A DNA stretch of 64,000 nt from DAIDKA01 sp035487155 (GTDB taxonomy: Bacteria > Pseudomonadota > Gammaproteobacteria > Steroidobacterales > Steroidobacteraceae), in contig DATHMK010000007.1 in NCBI GenBank assembly GCA_035487155.1, positions 1 to 64,000 of the forward strand. The letters run 5' to 3'. Of this stretch, positions 8,133 through 17,360 are shown piece after piece. Both the position numbers and the translations under genes were made by a program. Position 1 is the stretch's first letter. Each line of letters starts with the position of its first letter. The notes beneath the pieces were generated by a model that searched no databases, was not told the origin of the DNA, and saw only the letters and a list, made by a program, of their open reading frames with translations.

Positions 8133-9562
8133 ATACCCGCTCCCTGGAATTCAGGCTGGGCGCCTGGTATGCGCTGCTGATCAGCGTCACATTCGCCTGC
8201 GTCGGGGCCGCCGCTTTCTACGGCTTGCAGCACTACCTGCGTGGCAATCTGGGCGACACGCTGCAGCGTCGCGAGCTGCAGGTCGAGCAGGTCCTGTTGG
8301 GATCGCACACCGATTTCACTCCCCAGTCGCTGTCCGCCGCCATCGAGGCGCGTATTGCACCCGAAATCAACAATCGCTTCGTGCGTGTCAGCCGTAGTCC
8401 CGGGGGCGTGTGGTATGCATCTGGCGCGCCTGCGGACGGCGGCTTTGATCCGCAGTGGGTCCCGCAGGGCCTCACCGGAACGTTGCTCGAAGCGCCGCAG
8501 CTGCTCATCCGGCGCACGCCTGTGCATGCTCCGAGCGGTGACTACCTCATCGAGGTCGGAGTCGAAACTCAAGCCATGCAGGAGGCCCTCGAGCACCTGC
8601 TGATATTGTTGGTCCTGCTCATCCCGGTGCTGATCGTGTGTGCCGCCGCGGGTGGTTATTTCCTGGTCAATCGGGCGCTGCGCCCGGTTGATCGGCTGTC
8701 CCGGACCGCCGAGCAGCTGAGCCTGCAGAACCTGACGCTGAGGCTTCCGGTACTGCAGAGCGGGGACGCGCTGGAACGACTGTCGCTGGCGCTGAACAAT
8801 ATGTTGGCGCGGCTGCGGGACTCGGTGCTGACCTCGCGCCGTTTCCTGGCGGACGCCTCGCATGAGCTGCGCACTCCCTTGACCGTCATCAAGGGCGAGC
8901 TTCAGGAGGTGTCCCGTACGACTACGCTCACGAGTCACGAAGTGCGCGAGCGCGTCGGCAGCGTGCTGGAGGAAGTGGACCGGCTCGAACACCTGGTCTC
9001 CGGCCTGCTGGCGCTGTCGCGCCTGGACGCCGGTGAATCCCGCCGCGAATGGCGGGCCTTTGACCTGGCACAGGTGGCGCGTACCACGGCCGAACAAATG
9101 CGCCTGATGGCAGAAGACGGGGGCCTGACCATCGAGATTGCCACCGCAACCGCCATCATCTGTGGGGAGGCGGCGCGCATCAAGCAGGTCATCGTCAATC
9201 TCTTGGACAACGCCATCCGCTTCACGCCGCCGGGGGGCACGGTATCCCTGCGCGTGCTGAGCGTCGAGGACGGCAGCGTCCTGGAGGTCCGGGACACCGG
9301 CGTGGGCATCCCGGCAGGCGCTCTGCCGCGCGTATTCGATCGTTTCTACAGGGTCGACGAAGCCCGTTCCCGCGAGGATGGGGGCGCAGGCTTGGGTTTA
9401 TCGATCGTTCGGGCGATCTGCGTGGGTCACGGTGCCGAAATTACCGTCGAGAGTCGACCGGGTCACGGCAGCTGCTTCCGCGTGCATTTTCCCAAGCATC
9501 ACGCGCCCGTGGAATCAACCCCGGCGCCCGCCAGTGCAGCGCCCACGGCGCAGCCATCCTGA
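8129..9562 (+). CDS. sensor histidine kinase (CusS/QseC-like)
   Basis: Starting at the GTG that overlaps the regulator stop (GTGA), the product has 477 residues. Transmembrane helix 1 is at about 10-32, followed by a periplasmic sensor loop, transmembrane helix 2 at about 157-178, and a HAMP linker. The phospho-acceptor motif SHELRTPL has His245, the N box is NLLDNAIRF, the G1 box DTGVGIP and the G2 box GAGLGLSIV. It phosphorylates the preceding regulator. The C-terminal 25 residues are Pro/Ala-rich and probably disordered. An in-frame ATG at 8087 would overlap the regulator too far. Confidence 0.94.
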   Translation: MNTRSLEFRLGAWYALLISVTFACVGAAAFYGLQHYLRGNLGDTLQRRELQVEQVLLGSHTDFTPQSLSAAIEARIAPEINNRFVRVSRSPGGVWYASGAPADGGFDPQWVPQGLTGTLLEAPQLLIRRTPVHAPSGDYLIEVGVETQAMQEALEHLLILLVLLIPVLIVCAAAGGYFLVNRALRPVDRLSRTAEQLSLQNLTLRLPVLQSGDALERLSLALNNMLARLRDSVLTSRRFLADASHELRTPLTVIKGELQEVSRTTTLTSHEVRERVGSVLEEVDRLEHLVSGLLALSRLDAGESRREWRAFDLAQVARTTAEQMRLMAEDGGLTIEIATATAIICGEAARIKQVIVNLLDNAIRFTPPGGTVSLRVLSVEDGSVLEVRDTGVGIPAGALPRVFDRFYRVDEARSREDGGAGLGLSIVRAICVGHGAEITVESRPGHGSCFRVHFPKHHAPVESTPAPASAAPTAQPS

Positions 9563-9586
9563 GCCCACGGCTTCGATTTCTGGGTG

Positions 9587-10744
9587 TTACGCGGCTCGCA
9601 GGGCCTCCGAGGCGGGAAGGCGCGCGGCACGAAGCGCGGGGGTCAGGCCTCCCACCAGCGAGGTGACGAGCGCCCAGAGCAGTCCAAGGGCCCAAAGGTC
9701 CGTCGATAGGTGGAGTCTGAACGCGCCCCACACCCACATCTCACGGCCGTCGAACACCAGCCAGGCGAGCGCCGTCCCGAGGAGCGCGCCGACCACACCC
9801 AGCAGGGCTGCCTCCGCCAACACTGAGGCGGCGACCGGTGCTGCTCCAAATCCCATGGCCCGCAGGGTACCGATCTCGCGGGTGCGCGCGCGCACCGTCG
9901 CGTACATGATCTTGACGACCCCGAACATCGCACCCAGGGCCATGATCACGCCGATCAGATAGGCCATGTGCGTGAAAAAGGCGCTCTGGCTGCCGAGCTG
10001 GCGCAGATCATAGTCAGTCTTACGCTCCACGCTGACCCCCAGGGCCGGGTTTTCGGTGAGCCAGGCGGCGAACTTCGGGTATGCGCCGGCATCGCTCAGC
10101 TGCGCCATGACCTGTGCATAGCCGCGGCGCCGAGTCGCCCCCATGATGGTGCCGGCATCCCCGACCAGATAACTTTCAAGGATGTCGCCGCCGTCGGTAA
10201 ATATCCCGACGATGGGCCAGTCGCCATCGATCAGGCGCACCTTGCCGCCTACACCGAGGCCGAACCTCCTCAGCGCGCCGGTCCCGACGAGCAGCTCGCG
10301 GCGGCCCGCCTGGAACATACGGCCGGCGATCACCCTGAAAGCAGGCCTCATCGCCAGTCCCGCGCCACTGAGTCCGCGCAGATTGAGCGAGCCGTCGGCG
10401 AATCCCTCAAGCGTCGGAAGCCGCATCAGGAACTCCGCATCCGCCAGCGGTGCGCCATCCGCTCCCCTGGCGATTCCGGGAGCATCCAGGATGGTCCCGA
10501 TGACATCGGCATGGAGGCTGCGGCTCTGATCGAAGTTGGCAGTACCCGCCCAGACCACGGCACGTCGCGCGTCATCCGGGGCGTAATAGGCCCGCGTCAT
10601 TCCACTGGTGAGAGACAGCATCGACGTTAATACGCCGACGACGCTGGCCATGCCGATGACGATGACCATGGCGGTGCCACACCGGTTGCGCAGGCTGCCC
10701 AGTCCGATCAGTATCACGGCCACGATCTGCCGCAGCTCGCTCAT
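9587..10744 (-). CDS. ABC transporter permease, MacB/FtsX type (second of pair)
   Basis: The 385-residue protein has the FtsX/MacB permease layout: one N-terminal membrane helix (about 25-48), a large periplasmic domain, then three C-terminal helices with the RTREIGTLRAMGFG motif between them. Its ATG overlaps the stop of the upstream permease gene by four bases (ATGA). MacB-type pairs move substrates such as lipoproteins or peptides at the periplasmic face, or act as mechanotransmitters. No partner ATPase gene lies next to it, which is unusual. The open frame extends further upstream, but only inside the preceding gene. Confidence 0.88.
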   Translation of the reverse strand: MSELRQIVAVILIGLGSLRNRCGTAMVIVIGMASVVGVLTSMLSLTSGMTRAYYAPDDARRAVVWAGTANFDQSRSLHADVIGTILDAPGIARGADGAPLADAEFLMRLPTLEGFADGSLNLRGLSGAGLAMRPAFRVIAGRMFQAGRRELLVGTGALRRFGLGVGGKVRLIDGDWPIVGIFTDGGDILESYLVGDAGTIMGATRRRGYAQVMAQLSDAGAYPKFAAWLTENPALGVSVERKTDYDLRQLGSQSAFFTHMAYLIGVIMALGAMFGVVKIMYATVRARTREIGTLRAMGFGAAPVAASVLAEAALLGVVGALLGTALAWLVFDGREMWVWGAFRLHLSTDLWALGLLWALVTSLVGGLTPALRAARLPASEALRAA

Positions 10745-11967
10745 CGACCCGCCACCACCGCGCCGACTTGCATGCGTCGCAGCCGTTGCAGCGGTGCGAC
10801 GGAGCTTATCAGGGCCACGATCAGCGCCACGCCCAGTGCCCAGCCAAAGGCCGCTGATGATGCAGAGACCTCGGGCATATTGATCACGCCCGTCATCGCA
10901 AGATGCGCGATGAATGCATCGACTGCGCGTGCCAGCGCGGCGCCCAGCACAGCCGCCAGCAGCGTCGGGATGGCGGCTTCCAGCACCACCAGAAGGCCAA
11001 GACCGGCATCGCTGTACCCAAAGGTCTTCAGAACCCCGAATTCCCAGAGCCGCTCGCGAACCGACTCGGCCATGCCGTTGGCACACAGAAACAGGATCAT
11101 GAACAACCCGGCCGCGGCGATGCCGAGGCTGATCTTGCGCATATTGATGTTGGCCTCGGCCAGCTCCTGTGCGTTCTCCCGCGCCGGAACGCACGACAGT
11201 GCGGGATTGGCGTTGGTGAACTGTGTTTCGATCGCCCGGCACACGGCGCGCGCATGTTCCGGGCGATCGATGGCGAGGCGCAGAGTATTGACCCCGTTGC
11301 GCTCCTGCAGATCGCTCGTCTCTTCCCAGTAGCGCAGATTTGCGATGATCAGGTCCGGGTTCCACTGGCCCCATCCCGGAGGATCCGGGACAATGCCGAG
11401 GACGGTGAAGTACCAGGTGGTGCCGCCATCCGCGCGACTGCCGGGCGCCGTGTTCAGGGTCACGACGCCGCCTATTCTGGCGTTGCGGCGCGCCGCCGCC
11501 TTTCTAGTCAGAAAGATCCCCGCGGGCCTGGCATCCAGGGCACGCCAGTCCGCCTGCGACAGCGGCAGTTCGGGCCAGGCCGCGCGCATGCCCTCATCCA
11601 CGAACATGATGAGGATCGGGTGATGTACGTCCTGTTCGTGGCCGCCGAACCAGATCTGGCCGCCCACGGCCGTGACTCCCGGGATGCGTGCCAACTGTTC
11701 CCGGTAGCCCAAGGGCACAGTGGCTGGACCATCGAAGCGGCGCGTCACGAACAGCCGGTCCATACGCGCATCCGCAATGGCCTTCTCATAGGCCACGTTG
11801 AGAGCGAGCATGGCGCCGAACAGCGTGAAGGCGACGGTCAGCGCGAACAGCGTCAACAGGGATTCGGTGCGCTGGCGCCAGATGGCGGACCAGACCAAGG
11901 GCAAGAACTTCACCGAGGGACCACTCGCCGTTTCATGTTCTTGAAATACCGGCGTCTCGATTTGCAA
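10741..11967 (-). CDS. ABC transporter permease, MacB/FtsX type (first of pair)
   Basis: The 408-residue product again has an N-terminal helix (about 36-58), a periplasmic domain of about 210 residues, and a C-terminal three-helix FtsX domain containing SVRERLWEFGVLKTFGYSD, the equivalent of the family RxREIGxLxAxG motif. It is translationally coupled to the second permease. The pair presumably forms a heterodimer. The expected LolD/MacB-like ATPase and membrane-fusion protein are absent from both flanks, so they must be encoded elsewhere if the system works. The start codon is not certain. Confidence 0.87.
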   Translation of the reverse strand: MQIETPVFQEHETASGPSVKFLPLVWSAIWRQRTESLLTLFALTVAFTLFGAMLALNVAYEKAIADARMDRLFVTRRFDGPATVPLGYREQLARIPGVTAVGGQIWFGGHEQDVHHPILIMFVDEGMRAAWPELPLSQADWRALDARPAGIFLTRKAAARRNARIGGVVTLNTAPGSRADGGTTWYFTVLGIVPDPPGWGQWNPDLIIANLRYWEETSDLQERNGVNTLRLAIDRPEHARAVCRAIETQFTNANPALSCVPARENAQELAEANINMRKISLGIAAAGLFMILFLCANGMAESVRERLWEFGVLKTFGYSDAGLGLLVVLEAAIPTLLAAVLGAALARAVDAFIAHLAMTGVINMPEVSASSAAFGWALGVALIVALISSVAPLQRLRRMQVGAVVAGR

Positions 11968-12182
11968 AGTCTGCAGATCTGACCGGAACCCTCAAACAGG
12001 GTTCCCGCGGCGGGTCCTTTTCTAACGGTCACGTACAAGCTCAAGGTTTGAGACCGGGTTCACTCGGAGCTGGGAATTGCTGCGTGGCACTATGGCCGGG
12101 AACCGCGAAGGGGGTCCCAGAAACCTGGGCCAGGAAAGGAGGACTATGAACTCCTCATCATGCTCGCCGCACTGCACCCCGC

Positions 12183-14432
12183 ATGAACCTGACGCAGAAC
12201 CGACGCATTCTGCTGGTGGACGACCTGCCGTCGATCCACGGGGACTTTCGCAAAATACTGGGCGCGGCTGCCCCGGTCTCGACGCTTGCAGAGCTCGAAG
12301 CGGTGCTCTCCGGGACCACCGCGCCCGAGCCCAGCATGATCACTGTCTTTGAGATGGACTCGGCCTACCAGGGCGATGAAGCATTACAGAAGCTCAAGGA
12401 GGCACGCCAGGACGGTCGTCCCTATGCCTTGGCTTTCATCGATGTGCGCATGCCCCCCGGGTGGGACGGAATCGAGACTGTCGAGAAGTTGTGGCAGGAA
12501 GATCCCAACCTGCAGATCGTGCTGTGCACGGCATATTCAGATCACGCCTGGCGCGGGCTGCTTGCGCGCCTGGACGTACGTGACCGTCTGCTGATCCTGA
12601 AAAAGCCCTTCGACCCCATCGAGGTCTACCAGTTCGCGAATGCCCTGACGACCAAGTGGAACCTCGCGCGTCAGGCCGCCTTCAAGATGAACCTGCTGGA
12701 GCAGTCGGTCGAGGAGCGTACCCGTGAACTCACCAACGCCAACATCATTGTCCGCAACAGCCCGGTGGTCCTGTACCGCCTGCGCGGGGAACCCGCGCTG
12801 CCGGTGATCTATGTGTCGCACAACATCACCAAGTTCGGCCATGAGCCCGAAGCCCTCATGGCAGATCCGATGTGGGGCCATCGACTGATCCACCGGGACG
12901 ACCTGGGAAAAGCCCTCAAGGCCATGGCCCGTATCTTCGAGAAGGACGCCGAGGGCGCCAGCATCGAGTTCCGGATCCTGGCCGGCGAGGGGCGCGTACG
13001 CTGGGTCGAGAACCGCTACACCCCGATCCGAAACCGTGACGGCGCCCTGGTCGAGGTCGAAGGCATACTGATCGACATCACCGAACGCAAGACCGCAGAA
13101 GAACAAATCTCGCGGCTGGCCCGTAACGATGCACTGACGGGGCTCGCCAATCGCGCAACCTTCATGGAGCGACTGCGCCAGATGTTCGCCGCCGCCAAGC
13201 GCGGAGCGTCGGCCTTCGCGGTTCTGTACCTGGACCTGGATCGCTTCAAGCCCGTCAATGACACGCTCGGACATCCCGTGGGCGACCGGCTGCTGCAGGA
13301 AGTCGCGCAGCGGCTGCGCGAGTGCACCCGCGAGACCGATCTGGTGGCGCGTCTGGGCGGAGATGAGTTCGCAATACTGCAAGGCGACCTGGCCGAGGCC
13401 GCCAACGCCAGCGATCTGGCGGCCAAACTCCTGGAAGCCATCGGCAAGCCCTTTGTGATAGACGGTCATGGCATAGGCATTGGCGTGAGCATCGGCGTCA
13501 GCCCGTACACCCCTGACATCGATTCGAGCGACGTACTGCTGTCCCAGGCGGACATCGCCCTGTATCGCGCCAAGGAAGAAGGCCGCAGTCAGTTCCGCTT
13601 CCATTCCGCCGAACTTGACCGCAAGGTCTCGGAGCGCACCAACCTGGCCATGGAACTGCGCCAGGCCATCAAGGATAACCAGCTCGAACTGCAGTACCAG
13701 CCGCAGGTGGACCTGGCGTCGGGGGCAATCCTTGGCATGGAGGCGCTGGTACGCTGGAATCATCCGACGCGCGGGCTGCTGACTGCCGAGTCCTTCATTT
13801 CTCTGGCGGAGCGTATCGGGGCAGTGGTGCCACTGGAACGCTGGGTGCTGGAGCAGGCCTGCCGCCAGATGCGCGCCTGGCGCGATGCCGGCCTGAAGCT
13901 GCCGATCATGGCCGTCAACGTCTCGCTCACCCAGCTCAACCGCGGACCTGAATTTCTGAAAGACGTGGCCGAAGCTTTGGGCAAATGGCAGCTGGCACCC
14001 TCCGACCTGGAGTTGGATGTCACCGAAGGCACCCTGGCGCACCTCAAATGGACCCAAAGCGACGTGCTGCCGAAGCTGCGCGAAATGGGTGTGCAGATCG
14101 CCATCGATAACTTCGGGGGCGAATACTCCTCGTTCGACTACGTGCGCGCCTACCGCATCAACCACCTGAAGATCTCGCGCGCCTACATCGCCCGTTCGGC
14201 CACCGATCCGCAAAGCGCGGCCACGGTCAGCGCCATCATCAATTTTGCCCGTGAGGTTGGCATCGACGTGATCGCCCAGGGGGTCGAGAACGAGCAGCAG
14301 CGGGCGCTTCTGGATGCGGCAAACGCCAATACTCAGGCGCAGGGGTTCCACTTCAGTGCCCCGGTCGGGGCCAGCGATGCAGGCGATCTGCTGCGTATTG
14401 GCAGGATCGGGACGCCTACCCGGGGCGCTTGA
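12183..14432 (+). CDS. REC-PAS-GGDEF-EAL cyclic-di-GMP signalling protein
   Basis: The 749-residue protein has a receiver domain (acidic Asp13-Asp14, phospho-acceptor Asp87) lengthened by about 35 residues before the Asp. A PAS/PAC domain (about 190-310), a GGDEF domain with an intact LGGDEF site and RETD inhibitory site, and an EAL domain follow. EAL keeps EALVRW, the NVSLTQ Asn, the TEG Glu and a Lys in HLKISR. The usual DDFGTGYSS loop reads DNFGGEYSS and the late QGY is QGF, so phosphodiesterase activity may be weak. A strong AAGGAGG (12136-12142) precedes an out-of-frame ATG at 12146, while the main ATG at 12183 has no obvious ribosome site. The 3' end overlaps the convergent mltC-like gene by 17 bases. 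Confidence 0.92.
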   Translation: MNLTQNRRILLVDDLPSIHGDFRKILGAAAPVSTLAELEAVLSGTTAPEPSMITVFEMDSAYQGDEALQKLKEARQDGRPYALAFIDVRMPPGWDGIETVEKLWQEDPNLQIVLCTAYSDHAWRGLLARLDVRDRLLILKKPFDPIEVYQFANALTTKWNLARQAAFKMNLLEQSVEERTRELTNANIIVRNSPVVLYRLRGEPALPVIYVSHNITKFGHEPEALMADPMWGHRLIHRDDLGKALKAMARIFEKDAEGASIEFRILAGEGRVRWVENRYTPIRNRDGALVEVEGILIDITERKTAEEQISRLARNDALTGLANRATFMERLRQMFAAAKRGASAFAVLYLDLDRFKPVNDTLGHPVGDRLLQEVAQRLRECTRETDLVARLGGDEFAILQGDLAEAANASDLAAKLLEAIGKPFVIDGHGIGIGVSIGVSPYTPDIDSSDVLLSQADIALYRAKEEGRSQFRFHSAELDRKVSERTNLAMELRQAIKDNQLELQYQPQVDLASGAILGMEALVRWNHPTRGLLTAESFISLAERIGAVVPLERWVLEQACRQMRAWRDAGLKLPIMAVNVSLTQLNRGPEFLKDVAEALGKWQLAPSDLELDVTEGTLAHLKWTQSDVLPKLREMGVQIAIDNFGGEYSSFDYVRAYRINHLKISRAYIARSATDPQSAATVSAIINFAREVGIDVIAQGVENEQQRALLDAANANTQAQGFHFSAPVGASDAGDLLRIGRIGTPTRGA

Positions 14433-15672
14433 CCGGCGCCGAGGAAACGGGCGCCGAAGAGGGCGCGGCAACGGGACCGGCAGGCGCGGTAGCGCCCGCC
14501 ACGAACTCCTTTCGATAACCCGTGACCTTGACCACATAGTCGCGGGTTTCCTGCATGGGCAGGCCGCTACGCAATTGCTCGAACAGTTGCGCCGGCTGTT
14601 CTGAGTTGATGCTCTTGAAAGCTTCGCTCCGGTCGCTGGCAAACACGCGCGTCACGTTGTGCGGGCCGGTGTTGTAGGCGGCGATCACGCAGTAATCGCG
14701 CGAGCTCTGGTTGCTCACGGAACTGAATTCGTCGTTGTTGAGCACCGAGAGATAGGCGACGCCCAGTTCGATGTTGTGTTCCGGATCGAGCAGATAATCC
14801 GACGTCGGTGTCTGGTCACTACCGGAGACGCGGCGCTCGGCTGCCCGGCCGCCGCTGGTTGGAACCAGCTGCATCAACCCATAGGCGGGCGCACCACTGA
14901 CCGCGAAGGGGTTGAAATTGCTTTCGGTACGCATGATGGCGAGCACCAGCGACGGGCTCACCTGGTACTGGGCCGCGTATTTGTCGACACTGCCGCGATA
15001 GCGTTCCGCGCCCCTGGCCTCGAAGTTCTTGACCATGGTCAGCGTCACGAACCATGCGATCCCGCCACCCTCACTGGGCGGGACGGTCCTTGATTTCGCG
15101 CGGTTGGCGAGCAGGAAGGTCGCATAGTCGTCCGCCTCCTTGCGCGTGGTGATCGAGCGGCCCTGGTTGTCGTGAATCAATCCGTACAGATAGGGCCGGC
15201 GGGAGGTGTCGAGCACCACTTCCTTGTCTGTGAACAGGTCCACCGAAGCCGGATCACTGCCGGTCAGCAGGGCGGCGATGATGGCTGAGTGCAGGCTGGC
15301 CTTGGGATCCTTGGTATCACGGCTCTCCACCGTCAGGATGCCGTGATCGAAGTCCGTGATGACGCGGGTGTTGTAGCCCTGTGTGTACTTTACGTACACC
15401 GTGCGGTCGGCGACCCGCGCATTCTGCCCCCAGCGTTTCTGGGCCTTGGCGCGCAGGGTACTGACCTCCTGGGCGAACTTCGCGCGCAGCTGCACCAGCT
15501 GCGCCTCGATGTCGCGGGTATCCGAGGCCACCGCCTGACGGTAACCCGAGTTGTCCATGGGCTGACCGTTGATCACCCGGGTGACATTCTGTTTCACCAC
15601 CTGGGTGGTGGCGCAGCTCGCTGCCAGCGCAATGGCCAGAACCAAACCGATCAGCCGCGCCGGGGGCTTCAT
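14416..15672 (-). CDS. mltC: membrane-bound lytic murein transglycosylase C-like lipoprotein
   Basis: The 418-residue precursor starts at MKPPARLIG with lipobox LAASC (Cys20), giving an outer-membrane lipoprotein. The N-terminal domain (about 80-190) resembles the MltC-specific DUF3393 domain. The SLT domain follows with MRTESNFNP (catalytic Glu250), AYGLMQLVP and AAYNTGPHN. It would cleave peptidoglycan to 1,6-anhydro products. At 418 residues it is longer than the E. coli protein (about 360), mainly through an added Ala/Pro-rich tail. An upstream in-frame start is rejected because it would overlap the membrane protein gene. Only one base separates it from that gene, so they form an operon. 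Confidence 0.87.
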   Translation of the reverse strand: MKPPARLIGLVLAIALAASCATTQVVKQNVTRVINGQPMDNSGYRQAVASDTRDIEAQLVQLRAKFAQEVSTLRAKAQKRWGQNARVADRTVYVKYTQGYNTRVITDFDHGILTVESRDTKDPKASLHSAIIAALLTGSDPASVDLFTDKEVVLDTSRRPYLYGLIHDNQGRSITTRKEADDYATFLLANRAKSRTVPPSEGGGIAWFVTLTMVKNFEARGAERYRGSVDKYAAQYQVSPSLVLAIMRTESNFNPFAVSGAPAYGLMQLVPTSGGRAAERRVSGSDQTPTSDYLLDPEHNIELGVAYLSVLNNDEFSSVSNQSSRDYCVIAAYNTGPHNVTRVFASDRSEAFKSINSEQPAQLFEQLRSGLPMQETRDYVVKVTGYRKEFVAGATAPAGPVAAPSSAPVSSAPVKRPG

Positions 15673-15673
15673 C

Positions 15674-16225
15674 TCAGGTCGCCTTGCGGTAGGCGCGCAG
15701 GCCCTTGACGGCCAGGAAGGCGCTCGCGGCCAGTGACAGGTAACCGCCCCACCCCACATGGATGCGACGGGTGATCACCGCGCCGACCTTGTTGGCGAGT
15801 TCGTTGGCGATGTGGCTCAGGCGCAGACCCGAGTCGCCCAGCATGCCCTCGTTCGGCACCAGGTCCTGGCTGAACCCGTGGTAGAGAATCACGCCACTGA
15901 GTGCCATCAAGGCAAACGGTGCGACGCATCCCAGCCATGCGGCCTTGCGCCTTGACCACCACGGTGCCAGAGCAACCAGTACCGCACCGGCGCACACCGT
16001 ACCGAACAGGATCGCATCCAGGGTGCCCCCATCCCCGGCGGCGCCGGTGGTGATGCGTCCGGGTGAGTGCATCAGCGTGAGCATGTTGTAAAACCGGAAC
16101 TGCAGCTGTAGGGCGCCGTAGTCGGTGATGAGAGACGTCATGAAGAACCAGCCGCAGGCCACAAAAGCGACCGCCAGAGGCACGGTCCAGTCGGATCGGG
16201 TGGCGGTTGCTGGCTCTGCGTCCAC
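15674..16225 (-). CDS. four-helix integral membrane protein, unknown
   Basis: The 183-residue product has about four membrane helices (near 15-33, 68-88, 97-117 and 158-175) and a longer loop around NEGMLGDSGLRLSHIANELANK. No enzymatic motif is visible. It is one base upstream of the MltC-like gene on the same strand, suggesting a cell-envelope role, but I cannot name a family. It starts with ATG. The region between it and the divergent isomerase gene (16226-16368) presumably holds both promoters. Confidence 0.75.
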   Translation of the reverse strand: MDAEPATATRSDWTVPLAVAFVACGWFFMTSLITDYGALQLQFRFYNMLTLMHSPGRITTGAAGDGGTLDAILFGTVCAGAVLVALAPWWSRRKAAWLGCVAPFALMALSGVILYHGFSQDLVPNEGMLGDSGLRLSHIANELANKVGAVITRRIHVGWGGYLSLAASAFLAVKGLRAYRKAT

Positions 16226-16368
16226 TGGAGACCTTTAACAGGGTTGGAGCACAATTGAACAACAAACCGGCACCCCCCGCCACACCCGTTGGGATCAGCC
16301 CTTCCTGGCGATTTCGGCTATTCTCCAACCGGTTCGCCGCACAGTTGCCTGACAAGAGGGGGGTCTGG

Positions 16369-17355
16369 ATGAGCACCGACGACTGCCGCGCGCCTGCGCG
16401 TCGAAGGATCCTGAAAGCTGCCGCGGCGGGACTGACTCTGGCCGTTCCAGGGCTGCGCGCCGTTGCCGCCCAGCCCACGCCCTTTTTCAAGCGCCACCAC
16501 CTGCCACTGGGCCTGCAGCTCTATACGGTGGGCGCCCAGGCCCGCAAGGATCTGAACGGCACCCTGGCGCGGGTGGCGGCCGCGGGCTATCAGACCGTGG
16601 AGCTTGCCGGCCTGTATGGCAATTCACCTGAGGCGATGCGCAAGGCCGCCGATGCCGTCGGATTGAAATTCACCAGCATCCACCTGCAGCCGCTGTCCGC
16701 CAACGGCGAACCGGGGTTCGATCAGCCCCCGGAAGTGCTGGCCGCCGCCATGCAGGCGCTCGGTCTCGAAGAGGTGGTGCTGCCCATGTTCCTGACGCCC
16801 GCGCGCTTCCCCAAGCCTGATTTCAAGGCCCTGGGGGCCGCCGGCTATGCGGGGTACCTGGAGCAGATCGGCCCGCAGCTCACCGCCGATGACTGGAAGG
16901 CGACCGCGGACTTCCTCAATGCCAAGGGTGCCGCACTGGAGAAAGTCGCCCTGCGGCTCAGTTATCACAATCACAATGTGGAATTCCGGCCCGTGGGCGA
17001 CAGCAGCGGACTCGACATCCTCCTGGATCGGACCGATCCGAAGCTGGTCCATTTCGAGATGGATGTGGGCTGGGTCGCGGCCGGCGGCGCGGACCCCATC
17101 AAGATCCTCGAACAGCGCAAGGGGCGCTTCAGGATGATGCACGTCAAGGACCTGGAGGCCAGCACCAAGGCCAACTACGTCCTGCGGCAGGACCCTGCGG
17201 AAGTGGGCAATGGCATGCTGCCCTGGCCGAAGATCCTGGACGTCGCCTACGCCACCGGGGTGCGCAAGTTCTTCGTCGAGCAGGAGCCCCCGTTCAAGGG
17301 TGACCCGCTGGATTCGATCGCCATCAGCGCCAAGTACCTGTCGACGGTCGCCTGA
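16369..17355 (+). CDS. Tat-exported sugar phosphate isomerase/epimerase family protein
   Basis: From the ATG at 16369 (GAGGGGGG upstream) the precursor has 328 residues. ARRRILKAAAAGLTLAVPG is a twin-arginine-like signal. The rest is an AP-endonuclease-2/xylose-isomerase-like TIM barrel: LGLQLYTVG, YQTVELAGLYG, SYHNHNVEF, HFEMDVGWV, MHVKDLE, FVEQEPP. His and Glu residues in these segments usually bind a divalent metal. Periplasmic members of this family often handle keto-sugars or inositols with Gfo/Idh oxidoreductases. The next gene, six bases on, is an MFS carrier, so the two probably act on the same carbohydrate. The open frame runs back to 16207, but the earlier residues do not look like coding sequence. 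Confidence 0.88.
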   Translation: MSTDDCRAPARRRILKAAAAGLTLAVPGLRAVAAQPTPFFKRHHLPLGLQLYTVGAQARKDLNGTLARVAAAGYQTVELAGLYGNSPEAMRKAADAVGLKFTSIHLQPLSANGEPGFDQPPEVLAAAMQALGLEEVVLPMFLTPARFPKPDFKALGAAGYAGYLEQIGPQLTADDWKATADFLNAKGAALEKVALRLSYHNHNVEFRPVGDSSGLDILLDRTDPKLVHFEMDVGWVAAGGADPIKILEQRKGRFRMMHVKDLEASTKANYVLRQDPAEVGNGMLPWPKILDVAYATGVRKFFVEQEPPFKGDPLDSIAISAKYLSTVA

Positions 17356-17360
17356 CGATC

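Noticed and set aside
12537..14642. 701-residue open frame on the minus strand
   Set aside because: It lies entirely opposite the REC-PAS-GGDEF-EAL gene. Its length comes from high GC at codon positions. The plus-strand product has clear domains, and this one has none.
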